Shown here in pieces: positions 16,473 through 24,984 of a DNA stretch of 64,000 nt. Under the pieces are notes generated by a model, which saw nothing but the letters and a program-made list of their open reading frames with translations, had not been told where the DNA came from and made no database searches. The stretch covers positions 62,001 to 126,000 of the forward strand of contig JADLGE010000064.1 in the NCBI GenBank assembly GCA_020849475.1, written 5' to 3'. Both the position numbers and the translations under genes were made by a program. This stretch comes from Gammaproteobacteria bacterium (GTDB lineage Bacteria > Pseudomonadota > Gammaproteobacteria > Ga0077536). Within the stretch, counting starts at the first letter, position 1. Each line of letters begins with the position of its first letter.

Positions 16473-17234
16473 ATGTCGGAAGTATTGGTGGAGGTGGCGG
16501 ACGGCCTGGTGGTGATCACCATTAACCGTCCCGAGGCGCGCAATGCCATCAACCGTGCGGTGTCGGTCGGCGTGTGCGAGGCGGTCGACATGCTCGATGC
16601 GCGCGATGATCTCAGGGTCGGCATCCTGACCGGCGCCGGCGGTGTGTTCTGCGCGGGCATGGATCTGAAAGCCTTCCTGCGCGGTGAACAGATTCGCATC
16701 GAAGGGCGCGGCATTCTCGGCATCGCCTTCACGCCGCCCACGAAGCCGCTGATTGCCGCGGTCGAAGGCTATGCGCTGGCCGGTGGCTGCGAAGCGATGC
16801 TGGCCTGCGATCTGGCCGTCGCCGCGCGCAATGCGCAATTCGGTATTCCGGAAGTAAAGCGCGGCCTCGCTGCCGGCGCCGGCGGCCTGCTGCGGCTGCC
16901 GCGCCTGATCCCGCCGCGCATTGCCATGGAGCTGGCCCTGACCGGCGACATGATCGACGCCGAGCGCGCCGCCGCGCTGGGCCTGGTCAACACGCTCACC
17001 GAACCGGGCGCGGCGCTCGACGAAGCGCGACGCCTGGCCGCGCGCATCATCGCCAATGCGCCGCTGTCGGTGGCGGCCAGCAAGCGCGTGATTGTCGAAC
17101 AGCGCGACTGGCCCCTGGAAGAAATGTTCGCGCGTCAGCAGGCCATCACCGGCCCCGTGATCGCATCCGCCGATGCGCGCGAAGGCGCCGCGGCCTTCGC
17201 CGAGAAGCGCAAGCCGAACTGGCAGGGACGCTGA
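16473..17234 (+). CDS. Enoyl-CoA hydratase/isomerase family protein
   Basis: A 253-residue crotonase-fold protein. The CoA-binding and oxyanion segments are ILTGAGGVFCAGMDLKAF (residues 51-68) and VEGYALAGGCEAMLACDLA (residues 95-113). The second motif carries Glu in GGCEAMLACD where one of the two hydratase glutamates sits; the other position (PEVKRGLAAGAGG, residues 125-137) lacks the usual Glu of a true hydratase. It may therefore be an isomerase or another crotonase-type enzyme. It starts 17 bases after the LLM gene and precedes the acyl-CoA dehydrogenase by four bases. Confidence 0.85.
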   Translation: MSEVLVEVADGLVVITINRPEARNAINRAVSVGVCEAVDMLDARDDLRVGILTGAGGVFCAGMDLKAFLRGEQIRIEGRGILGIAFTPPTKPLIAAVEGYALAGGCEAMLACDLAVAARNAQFGIPEVKRGLAAGAGGLLRLPRLIPPRIAMELALTGDMIDAERAAALGLVNTLTEPGAALDEARRLAARIIANAPLSVAASKRVIVEQRDWPLEEMFARQQAITGPVIASADAREGAAAFAEKRKPNWQGR

Positions 17235-17238
17235 GGCC

Positions 17239-18414
17239 ATGATTCCGCGCACGCTGTTCAGCGCCGAGCACGATTTGTTCCGCGCCACGGTGCAGCGTTT
17301 CATTGCCGAGCACGTCACGCCCTTCCACGCCGCATGGGAACACGCGGGCCAGGTGCCGCGTGCGCTGTGGACCCGTGCCGGTGAACTCGGTCTGTTGTGT
17401 TGCAATGTGCCGGAAGCCTACGGCGGCATGGGCGGCGACTTCCTGCACAGCACCATCCTGGTCGAGGAGTTCGCCGCGGCCGGCGCCACCGGCCCGACGT
17501 TTTACCTGCAGTCCGACATCATCGCGCCTTACCTCGTCGACTTCGGCAGTGAAGAGCAGAAACAGCGCTGGCTGCCGCGCATGGCGAGTGGCGAAGTGGT
17601 GGCGGCGCTCGGCATGAGCGAGCCCTCGGGTGGCAGCGACGTGCAGGCCATGCGCACCCAGGCGGTGCGCGATGGCGACGACTACGTGATCAATGGCCAG
17701 AAGGTCTTCATCACCAATGGCCACAGTGCCGATCTGCTGCTGCTGGCGTGCAAGACCGACCCCAGGGCGCGCGCCAAGGGCGTCAGCCTGCTCCTCGTCG
17801 AGACCGACAGGCCCGGCTTCACGCGCGGTCGCAAGCTCGAAAAAATCGGCTGCAAGGCGCAGGACACCGCCGAGCTTTTCTTCAGCGACCTGCGCGTGCC
17901 GATGACGAACGTGCTGGGCGTGGAGGGCAATGGTTTTGCCATGCTCATGACGCAGCTTGCGCAGGAGCGTTTGATCCAGGCCATCCGCGCCATTGCGAGC
18001 GCGGAGGCGGCGTTGCGCTGGACCTTGGATTACGTCGTGCAGCGCGAGATGTTCGGCCAGACCCTCGCGGATTTTCAGAACACGCGCTTCGAGCTCGCGG
18101 CCATGCATGCCGAGATCCTCATGCAACGTGTGTTCGTCGATCGCTGCGTGGAATTGCACCTGCGCCATGAACTCGATGCCACCGATGCGGCCGCCGCCAA
18201 GCTGGTCAGCACCGAGATGCAAGGGCGGGTGATGGACCGCTGCCTGCAGCTGTTTGGCGGCTGGGGCTATATGAGCGAGTTTCCGATTGCGCGGGCCTTT
18301 GTCGATGCGCGTATGTGCCGCATCGGCGGTGGCTCGGTCGAGACCATGAAGCAGATCATCGGCAACGCCCTGTTGCCGCGCGCGCCGAAGCGCGATGGCA
18401 AGGCGAGCGGCTGA
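17239..18414 (+). CDS. Acyl-CoA dehydrogenase
   Basis: A 391-residue FAD enzyme with the three-part acyl-CoA dehydrogenase fold: helical N-terminus, beta middle (ALGMSEPSGGSDVQAMRT, INGQKVFITNGHSADLLL), helical C-terminus (FGGWGYMSEFPIARAFVDAR, IGGGSVETMKQIIG). Glu in GGGSVETMK is at the usual catalytic-base position. It introduces the 2,3 double bond into an acyl-CoA and passes electrons to ETF. ATG 17239 lies four bases after the upstream stop and the thiolase-like gene begins one base after its own stop, so it is embedded in an operon. Confidence 0.9.
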   Translation: MIPRTLFSAEHDLFRATVQRFIAEHVTPFHAAWEHAGQVPRALWTRAGELGLLCCNVPEAYGGMGGDFLHSTILVEEFAAAGATGPTFYLQSDIIAPYLVDFGSEEQKQRWLPRMASGEVVAALGMSEPSGGSDVQAMRTQAVRDGDDYVINGQKVFITNGHSADLLLLACKTDPRARAKGVSLLLVETDRPGFTRGRKLEKIGCKAQDTAELFFSDLRVPMTNVLGVEGNGFAMLMTQLAQERLIQAIRAIASAEAALRWTLDYVVQREMFGQTLADFQNTRFELAAMHAEILMQRVFVDRCVELHLRHELDATDAAAAKLVSTEMQGRVMDRCLQLFGGWGYMSEFPIARAFVDARMCRIGGGSVETMKQIIGNALLPRAPKRDGKASG

Positions 18415-18415
18415 C

Positions 18416-19570
18416 ATGGGTTTGAAAGACGCAGCCTGCGTGACCGGCATCGGCGAAACCGCCTATGTGCGCGGCTCCCGCAAGAGCGCGTTTGAATTGC
18501 AGGTGGAAGCCTCATTGAAAGCCATCAACGACGCCGGCATCCACCCGTCGGACATCGATGGCGTGATCCCCATCGGCATCGTCAGCGGCATCGCCGAGGA
18601 TTTCGTCGACAACTTCGGCATTCGCGATCTGCGCTACTCGGCGCTCATTCCTCATGGCGGCGCCAGCCCGGTAATGGCCTTGCAGGCGGCCGCCACGGTG
18701 CTCGCCACCGGCGTGTGCCGCCATGTGCTGATTACTTTCGGGCGCAATGTCAGCGCCGGCAGCAACAAGGCCGGCGCGCGCATTCACAACATGCCGCAGT
18801 TTCATTACGTCACGGAATTCGAGCATCCGCTCGGCAACAGCGCGCCGGCGCAGATCTACGCACCCATGGCGCGCCGGCACATGGAGCTCTATGGCACCAC
18901 TGTCGAGCACTTCGGCGCGGTGGCGGTGGCCTGTCGCGCGCATGCCGCGCTCAACGACAACGCCATCATGCGTACACCCATCACCCTCGAAGATCATCGC
19001 AACTCGCGCATGATTGCCGATCCGTTCCGGCTTCTGGACTGCAGTCTTGAGAGCGACGGCGGCGCGGCGGTGGTGGTGAGCGCGGCCGATGTCGCGGCCG
19101 ATGGCAGGCATCGCCGCGTGTTCATCGCGGGTGTGGCGGTCGGCCATCCCGATTCGCCGGTCTCCATCACCCAGCGCCCCGACATGACCAGTCTCGGCAT
19201 TGCCAAGGCCGCGCCGCGCGCCTTCGCCATGGCTGGCGTGACGCCGGCCGACATCCAGGTCGCGGAGATCTACGACTGCTTTACCTACGCCGTGATTCGG
19301 CAGCTGGAAGACCTGGGTTTCTGCAAGAAAGGCGAGGGCGGCCCGTTCGTCGCCGACGGCCGTCTGCGTCTCGGCGGCGCCTTGCCAACCAATACCCACG
19401 GCGGCCTGTTGTCGCAGGCCCATGTGTGGGGGCTCAATCACATCGTCGAACTGGTGCGGCAGTTGCGCGGCGACGGTGGCCGCGCGCAGGTGGCGGGTGC
19501 TGAACTCGGCCTCGTCACCGGCTATGGCGATCTCGGCGACGGTGCGCTCGCCATCATGCGGCGCGCATGA
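18416..19570 (+). CDS. Cysteine-less thiolase-like protein (lipid-transfer/aldolase type)
   Basis: A 384-residue thiolase-fold protein. Where true thiolases have the nucleophilic Cys (NxCATG), this one reads IPHGGASPVMALQ (residues 78-90) and has no Cys. The usual GHPxGATG near the C-terminus is replaced by TNTHGGLLSQAH (residues 325-336), and EIYDCFTYAV (284-293) carries a Tyr. This matches Ltp2-like retro-aldolases of steroid side-chain degradation, which also lack Cys and need a DUF35 partner. The next gene is such a DUF35 protein. Likely role: C-C bond cleavage of a hydroxyacyl-CoA made by the upstream dehydrogenase and hydratase. The substrate is unknown. Confidence 0.8.
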   Translation: MGLKDAACVTGIGETAYVRGSRKSAFELQVEASLKAINDAGIHPSDIDGVIPIGIVSGIAEDFVDNFGIRDLRYSALIPHGGASPVMALQAAATVLATGVCRHVLITFGRNVSAGSNKAGARIHNMPQFHYVTEFEHPLGNSAPAQIYAPMARRHMELYGTTVEHFGAVAVACRAHAALNDNAIMRTPITLEDHRNSRMIADPFRLLDCSLESDGGAAVVVSAADVAADGRHRRVFIAGVAVGHPDSPVSITQRPDMTSLGIAKAAPRAFAMAGVTPADIQVAEIYDCFTYAVIRQLEDLGFCKKGEGGPFVADGRLRLGGALPTNTHGGLLSQAHVWGLNHIVELVRQLRGDGGRAQVAGAELGLVTGYGDLGDGALAIMRRA

Positions 19571-19574
19571 AGCG

Positions 19575-19985
19575 ATGAGCGAGCGGGCTGCGAAACCGGA
19601 AGTGGTGGAGAGTGCGCTCTCGGCAACCTACTGGCAGGGCTTGCGCGAAGGCCGGCTGCTGCTGCAGGCCTGCGGCGTGTGCGGCGCGCTGCGTCATTAT
19701 CCGCGCTTGTTGTGCACGGCTTGCTTCAGCGACGTCGTGACGTGGCGCGCGGCCAGCGGTCGCGGTCACATCCATAGCTGGACGGTGGCCCACCACGCCT
19801 TCCACGTCGGCTTTCGCGATGAACTGCCTTACACCTTGGTGACGGTCGATCTCGAAGAAGGGCCGCGCGCGCTCGGGCGCTGGCAGGGCGAGACGCCGCG
19901 CATCGGCATGGCGGTGCGAGCGCGGTTCGAAACGGCGCCAGCGGCCGTCGAGCTCTGGTTCGAGCAGGACGGCCTGGCGCGATGA
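19575..19985 (+). CDS. Zn-ribbon/OB-fold (DUF35) protein, thiolase partner
   Basis: A 136-residue protein with a rubredoxin-like zinc ribbon (C33, C36, C47, C50 in ACGVCGALRHYP and LLCTAC) followed by an OB fold (GRGHIHSWTVAHHAF, LPYTLVTVDLEEGPRALGRW). DUF35 proteins of this size form complexes with thiolase-fold enzymes, shaping the CoA channel in archaeal HMG-CoA synthase/thiolase and in Ltp2-ChsH2 aldolases. ATG 19575 is four bases after the thiolase-like stop. Its stop is one base from the stop of the convergent chemoreceptor gene. Confidence 0.85.
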   Translation: MSERAAKPEVVESALSATYWQGLREGRLLLQACGVCGALRHYPRLLCTACFSDVVTWRAASGRGHIHSWTVAHHAFHVGFRDELPYTLVTVDLEEGPRALGRWQGETPRIGMAVRARFETAPAAVELWFEQDGLAR

Positions 19986-19986
19986 C

Positions 19987-22900
19987 TCAGGCGACCGCCG
20001 AGTCGATATAAGACTCGAGGCTGCCACGCGCCGCCGCGGCGCTGGCGCGGCCGGTGGTTTTCACCGTCGCACCACCCTCGAGGCGGAAGAACGCCACCTG
20101 CTTCTGCATTTCCATCGCGTCATTGCGCAGCGCTTCGCTGGCGGCCGCGATCTCTTCGACCAAGGCAGTGTTCTGCTGGGTGATGGTGTCGAGACCGATG
20201 ACCGCGCCGTTGATTTCCGACAGGCCGGCGGCCTGTTCGTTGGCGGCGCCCGCCATCTCCGAGATGATGGTCGACAGATTGGTGATGTCCTTGACGATGG
20301 TCTGGAAGCGGTTGCCCGATTCGTCAACCAGCTGCGCGCCGCCGTTGACCTGCGTGACGCTGTCCTTGATCAGTATCTTGATCTCCTTGGCCGCACCGGC
20401 GCTGCGCTGGGCGAGGGCGCGCACTTCGGAAGCGACCACCGCGAAGCCGCGGCCCTGTTCACCGGCGCGGGCCGCTTCGACCGCCGCGTTCAGTGCCAGC
20501 AGATTGGTCTGGAAGGCGATTTCGTCAATCACACCGATGATGTCGGCAATCTTGTTGCTGGAATGCTGGATGTCGCCCATCGAGGTCACGGCCTGCGCGA
20601 CCACCGTGCTACCGGTGGCGGCGCGATCGGACGTCGCCTCGGTGATCGAGCGCGCCTGACCGGCGTTCTCGGCATTGGCGGTGACAGTCGAAGTCAGTTC
20701 TTCCATGGCCGAGGCGGTGCGTTGCAGGGACAGCGCCTGGTCTTCAGTGCGACGTGACAGCTCGCCGTTGCCGGTCGCTATTTCCTGGGCGTTGCCGGCC
20801 ACGCGGCCGATGGAGGCCTGGATGCCGGCGATGGTGCTGCGCAGATTGTCGATGCAGGTATTGACGGCCTCGGCCAGGCGCGCGAATTCGCCCTGGTACT
20901 GGCCGGCGATGTCGCGCGTGAGATCGCCAGCGGCGACGGCCTGCATGACTTTGTTGGTTTCCTTGATCGGCACACTCACGGTGTCGAGCAGGCCGTTCAT
21001 GGACTCGGCTATCCAGCCAGTGAAGCCGCTGAAGCCGCGTGCTTCGATGCGGTCATCGAGCTGACCGGCGTTGGCCGCCGTGAGCAAGGTCTTGATGGCG
21101 TCCTCCGCGTGACGCTGCTCGGACAAATCCGTCCATTCCAGCACATAGCCGGCATGGCGACCCTCGAGGTTGTTGACGGGGTTGGACGCCACGCCGAACA
21201 CGCTGCGCTCGAAGCGCACTTCGACTTCGGCATGCTGCTGGCCGCTGACCAGCTTCTTGAGGTCCGGCGCGCGCGCGCACAGTGCGGCGAAATCGAGATG
21301 CGCACCCTTGCGCACCAGCGCCTGGGGATGCTGCCCGGCCAGGCTGTGCATGCGCGGATTGGCGTAGGACACAACGCCTTCCAAATCGAGCAGCACGATG
21401 GCGGTGCCGGCGCTTTCCAGCGCCTGGTTGAGACGCGCGGCTTCTTCCTTTTCCTTCTGCACCGAGGCCGCCAACTGCTCGGCGGCGTCTTTCTGACGGC
21501 CCGCTTCTTCGCCGGCGCGCAGTGCTTGTTCCTTCTGCACGCTGGCCTCGGCGCTCATGCGTTGCGCTTCTTCCTTCTCGGCCATGATCTGTACGAACAA
21601 CACGCTCTGCATGCGCTCGAGGGCGCCGAGCAGTTCGCCGACTTCGTCACGGCTGTCGACCTTGATGGTGTTTTCGAAGTTGCCATGGGCAATGTTGTCG
21701 GCAATTGCCGCGGCGCCACGCACGCGGCGCGCAATGCCACTGGCGAGCAGCAGGGCGAAGCCTGCAATCAACAGGCCCGTGATGGCGGCGCAGAGCAGGG
21801 CCGCGTGTTGTTGCTGACTGACCGCGGCCAACGCCTCTTCACTGTCGATTTCAGCGAGCAGGGCCCATTTCACGCCGTCTATCTTGAGCGGGGTGTAGGA
21901 CGACAGCACATCGACGCCACGGTAGTCGGGCATGCGCTTTTCACCGGCGCCAGTGCTGAAGGCGGCAGTCACGGCGGCGGTGTCTATCTTGCGCTCGAGC
22001 AGGGTGTTTTCCTTGGCGAATCGCGACTGCGAGCGCATGAGCTGATCGCTGCCGACCAGATAGGTCTCACCCGATTCGCCGAGACCGGCACGCTGTGACA
22101 TGAGGGCGTTGATTTCACCGACCGGCATCTGGAACATGAGCACGCCAATCTTTTCGCGGCCGTCGTAGATGGGGGCGGCGATGAAAGACGCGGCGCCTTC
22201 ATAGGAGGGCAGATAAGCCGCGAAATCCTCGAGCTTGCTCTCCTCGCTGTTCGCCGCGAGGGCACTGCGATAGGCGCGGCCGAGGGCGGTATCTTTGTAC
22301 TGGCCCTTGTTCAGATTGGTGCTGAAGTCGAGCTCTTTGAACGTGGTGTAGACCACGTCGCCGCTCTTCGCATCGACCAGGAAGATGTCGTAGTAGCCGA
22401 AGCGTTTCAGGAAACTGCGCAAGCGCGGGTGAAAACGCGCGTGGGCGCGGCTGTAGCGGCTGTCGTCCTCGTGCGCTTTCAGCTCGTCCTTGCTGCCGAG
22501 TGGATTCGGGTTGTCGGCGATATAGAGATATTGCGCGAGCAATGACGAAGGGCTCTGCGGCAGCAGCGCGCTGGCATCGACGCTCTTGCCGGTCTGTTCC
22601 TTGTAGTGGGAGGCAAACTGCTGCTGGTAGTAGGCGTCGACCTTGGCGCGGTAGCTCGCCAGGTGGGCGTCGTCCGACGGCAGGTCTTGCGGCAGGGCCT
22701 CGAAGCCGTCGCGCAGTTCACGCAAGGCATCGACCGTCATGGTGCTTTCCGCCAGTTCCCGCACCTGTTGATGCAACAAATTGAAGTACTGCTCGACCTG
22801 TGACTTTTTGACTTCGCGCAGCGATTCGAGCTGCTTGAAGGCGGCTGACTGCAGCGCCGCCGATGATTTCTCGGTGACCATATAGGTGGTCACGGCGAGG

Positions 22901-22989
22901 GGCAGCAGGCCGGCTATCAACATGGCCATCAGCAGCTTGTTCCGCAGGCGGAGATCTGACCAGATCTTAGTCATTGTGCGAGCATCCAT
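19987..22989 (-). CDS. Methyl-accepting chemotaxis protein with Cache, HAMP and PAS modules
   Basis: A 1000-residue chemoreceptor. Order: N-terminal membrane helix ([20 protein letters not shown]), large periplasmic sensor of the double-Cache kind (residues about 45-390), second membrane helix ([21 protein letters not shown]), HAMP, coiled coil rich in KEEA/EQAL, a PAS domain ([20 protein letters not shown]), a second HAMP-like piece ([18 protein letters not shown]), and the signalling hairpin with [21 protein letters not shown] second in-frame ATG at 22974 is possible. It is longer than usual because of the inserted PAS and may sense both an external ligand and an internal redox or energy cue. 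Confidence 0.88.
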   Translation of the reverse strand: MDARTMTKIWSDLRLRNKLLMAMLIAGLLPLAVTTYMVTEKSSAALQSAAFKQLESLREVKKSQVEQYFNLLHQQVRELAESTMTVDALRELRDGFEALPQDLPSDDAHLASYRAKVDAYYQQQFASHYKEQTGKSVDASALLPQSPSSLLAQYLYIADNPNPLGSKDELKAHEDDSRYSRAHARFHPRLRSFLKRFGYYDIFLVDAKSGDVVYTTFKELDFSTNLNKGQYKDTALGRAYRSALAANSEESKLEDFAAYLPSYEGAASFIAAPIYDGREKIGVLMFQMPVGEINALMSQRAGLGESGETYLVGSDQLMRSQSRFAKENTLLERKIDTAAVTAAFSTGAGEKRMPDYRGVDVLSSYTPLKIDGVKWALLAEIDSEEALAAVSQQQHAALLCAAITGLLIAGFALLLASGIARRVRGAAAIADNIAHGNFENTIKVDSRDEVGELLGALERMQSVLFVQIMAEKEEAQRMSAEASVQKEQALRAGEEAGRQKDAAEQLAASVQKEKEEAARLNQALESAGTAIVLLDLEGVVSYANPRMHSLAGQHPQALVRKGAHLDFAALCARAPDLKKLVSGQQHAEVEVRFERSVFGVASNPVNNLEGRHAGYVLEWTDLSEQRHAEDAIKTLLTAANAGQLDDRIEARGFSGFTGWIAESMNGLLDTVSVPIKETNKVMQAVAAGDLTRDIAGQYQGEFARLAEAVNTCIDNLRSTIAGIQASIGRVAGNAQEIATGNGELSRRTEDQALSLQRTASAMEELTSTVTANAENAGQARSITEATSDRAATGSTVVAQAVTSMGDIQHSSNKIADIIGVIDEIAFQTNLLALNAAVEAARAGEQGRGFAVVASEVRALAQRSAGAAKEIKILIKDSVTQVNGGAQLVDESGNRFQTIVKDITNLSTIISEMAGAANEQAAGLSEINGAVIGLDTITQQNTALVEEIAAASEALRNDAMEMQKQVAFFRLEGGATVKTTGRASAAAARGSLESYIDSAVA

Positions 22990-23098
22990 GAGGTAAGAGC
23001 CCGGTTAGCGGCCCATTACCCTGAACACTTTATGCTTTTACGATTTGAACCATGAGACACTCGCCGGCGGCCGCCCACCGCATGCCGGACCCATCGCC

Positions 23099-24346
23099 AT
23101 GACCACCACCATCGACCACACCCTACGCTACCTGCTGCTGATCCGGCTGGTGGTGATCGGCGGTCAGATAGTCGCGCTGGCGGCCATGGACGCGTGGTTC
23201 GGCGTGGCTGTGCCGTGGCCGCGGGTGAGCCTGGTGCTGGTGTTGCTGGCGGCCTTCACGCTTTACAGCTGGACGCGCCTCGCGCGCGATGCCGCCCGCC
23301 GCGACGAACGTCATTACCTCTTGCAGTCGCTGGCCGACATCGCCGCGCTGTCGGCCCTCATCTACCTGACCGGTGGCGCCTTCAACCCGTTCGTTTCCCT
23401 GTTCCTGCTGCCCATCGTATTCGCCGCCGCGGCCATGCCCTTGGCCTATATGACGGGCATCGCGCTGACCGCCATCGGCGCCTATACCGCCCTCATGCTG
23501 CTGGCCTTGCCGGAGCGCCATGCCCATGCCGTGGCCGGGCGCTTCGACCTCCATGTGTGGGGCATGTGGTACGGCTTCATCCTGAGCGCGCTGTGCGTGG
23601 GCCTGTTCGTGGCGCGCCTGTCGCGGCGCCTGCGTCGTCGCGATCGCGAGCTCGCCGCGCTGCGCGAGGAAGCCTTGGCCGCCGAGCGCCTGATGGCGCT
23701 CGGCACGCTGGCCGCCGCCACTGCCCACGAGCTCGGCACGCCGCTGGCGACCATCGCCTTGGTCAGCGGTGAACTGCAGCACCTGGTGACCGATGAGGAA
23801 GCGCGTAGCGAGCTCGCACGGCTGCGCGAACAGGTGGCGCGCTGTCGCGAGATCCTGGCGCGCATGAGCGCCGATGCCGGCGCGCTGCAGGCCGACAGCG
23901 GTCATCGCGTCAGGCTCGATGATTATCTCGACAGTGTGGTCAACGACTGGCGGCAGCGGCGCCCCGAGGTGCAGGTGCGTTTCGTGCGGCACGGCGCTGC
24001 GCCGGCGCCCGCCATCATCGCCGACCGTGTCATCACCCAGGCCATCGTCAACGTGCTCGACAACGCCGCCGACGCCGCCGCGCGCCGCATCGACATCGAC
24101 GGCGCATGGGACGCCGAGCACCTGCAATTGGACATCCGTGACGATGGCGCCGGCATCGCACCGGAGCTGCGCGCACGCCTTGGGCACGAAGCGGTCACGA
24201 CCAAACGTGAGGGCATGGGCATCGGCCTGTTGCTGTCGCATTCAATCCTCGAACGGCTGGGCGGCGTGCTTAAGCTCGACGCGTTGGCGCCACGCGGCAC
24301 CCACGCGCACATCCGTCTGCCGTTGACGTCGCTGGTGGTGCCATGA
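23099..24346 (+). CDS. regB: RegB/PrrB-family redox sensor histidine kinase
   Basis: A 415-residue kinase with about six membrane helices, then a HisKA box (TAHELGTPLATI, His210) and an HATPase domain (NVLDNAADAA, DDGAGIAPELRARLG, GMGIGLLLSHSILERLGG). Two RegB hallmarks are present: GGAFNPF (residues 92-98), the quinone-sensing loop, and Cys249 in QVARCREIL, the position of the redox-active Cys of Rhodobacter RegB. ATG 23099 is chosen; an in-frame TTG at 23045 is an alternative. A TACGAT hexamer at 23039-23044 could be a -10. It overlaps regA by four bases and is divergent from the chemoreceptor. Confidence 0.88.
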   Translation: MTTTIDHTLRYLLLIRLVVIGGQIVALAAMDAWFGVAVPWPRVSLVLVLLAAFTLYSWTRLARDAARRDERHYLLQSLADIAALSALIYLTGGAFNPFVSLFLLPIVFAAAAMPLAYMTGIALTAIGAYTALMLLALPERHAHAVAGRFDLHVWGMWYGFILSALCVGLFVARLSRRLRRRDRELAALREEALAAERLMALGTLAAATAHELGTPLATIALVSGELQHLVTDEEARSELARLREQVARCREILARMSADAGALQADSGHRVRLDDYLDSVVNDWRQRRPEVQVRFVRHGAAPAPAIIADRVITQAIVNVLDNAADAAARRIDIDGAWDAEHLQLDIRDDGAGIAPELRARLGHEAVTTKREGMGIGLLLSHSILERLGGVLKLDALAPRGTHAHIRLPLTSLVVP

Positions 24347-24879
24347 ACGAACGCCATTGCCTGGTGGTCGATGACGACGCGGATTTTCGCGCGGTCTTGA
24401 GCCGCGCGCTGACGCGGCGTGGCTACCGTGTGAGTGCAGTGGCGGATATCGCCGCCGGCCTCGCCCTGGCCGCTGACGATGCGCCGCAGGACGTGGTGCT
24501 CGACCTGCGCCTCGGCGAGGACTCGGGACTGGAATTCATCGTGCCGCTGCTGGCCCTGTGCCCGGCGGCGCGCATCGTGGTGTTGACCGGCTTTGCCAGC
24601 ATCGCGACCGCGGTGCAGGCCATCAAGCTCGGCGCCGTGCACTACCTGACCAAGCCCGCCGACGCCGATGAAATCGTGGCGGCCTTCGCGCGCCAGGCCG
24701 GTGACGCCAGCGTCGAAGTGGCGAGCCGGCCGACGCCGCTCGAGCACCTCGAATGGGAGCACATCCAGAACACGCTTTTAGCTTGCGACGGCAATATCTC
24801 GGAGGCGGCCAAGCGGCTGGGCTTGCATCGGCGCACCTTGCAACGGAAGTTGCAGAAGCGGCCGTCGGGGATGGGCTGA
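24343..24879 (+). CDS. regA: RegA/PrrA-family response regulator
   Basis: A 178-residue regulator. The receiver domain has the DDD acidic pocket (VVDDDADF), the phosphorylated Asp in VVLDLRLGEDSG, Thr in VVLTGFAS, and Lys in YLTKPADA. The C-terminal Fis-type helix-turn-helix reads GNISEAAKRLGLHRRTLQRKL, nearly diagnostic for RegA/ActR/PrrA. There is no sigma-54 AAA domain. It overlaps the kinase by ATGA and should control redox-responsive genes (respiration, carbon use). Length is normal for the family. Confidence 0.9.
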   Translation: MNERHCLVVDDDADFRAVLSRALTRRGYRVSAVADIAAGLALAADDAPQDVVLDLRLGEDSGLEFIVPLLALCPAARIVVLTGFASIATAVQAIKLGAVHYLTKPADADEIVAAFARQAGDASVEVASRPTPLEHLEWEHIQNTLLACDGNISEAAKRLGLHRRTLQRKLQKRPSGMG

Positions 24880-24880
24880 G

Positions 24881-24967
24881 GGTCTGTCTGCATCGCTGCT
24901 GCGCACCGCCGATGCAGGCCTCGGCTTGTGCGGCTTCAATCGGCGATTGAAATCGCACCCACAGACC
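24881..24967. terminator. Nested palindromes between convergent regA and ATPase genes
   Basis: Outer arms GGTCTGT (24881-24887) and ACAGACC (24961-24967). Inside are CTGCATCG/CGATGCAG (24888-24895 and 24910-24917) and TTCAATC-GGC-GATTGAA (24935-24951). The right part (24929-24963), read on the minus strand, begins TGTGGGTGCGAT, so a divergent REP-like element forms part of this structure. It begins one base after the regA stop codon and ends 18 bases before the ATPase stop, so it can terminate both. Confidence 0.55.
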
Positions 24968-24984
24968 AAGACTGGCCAAGGTGT

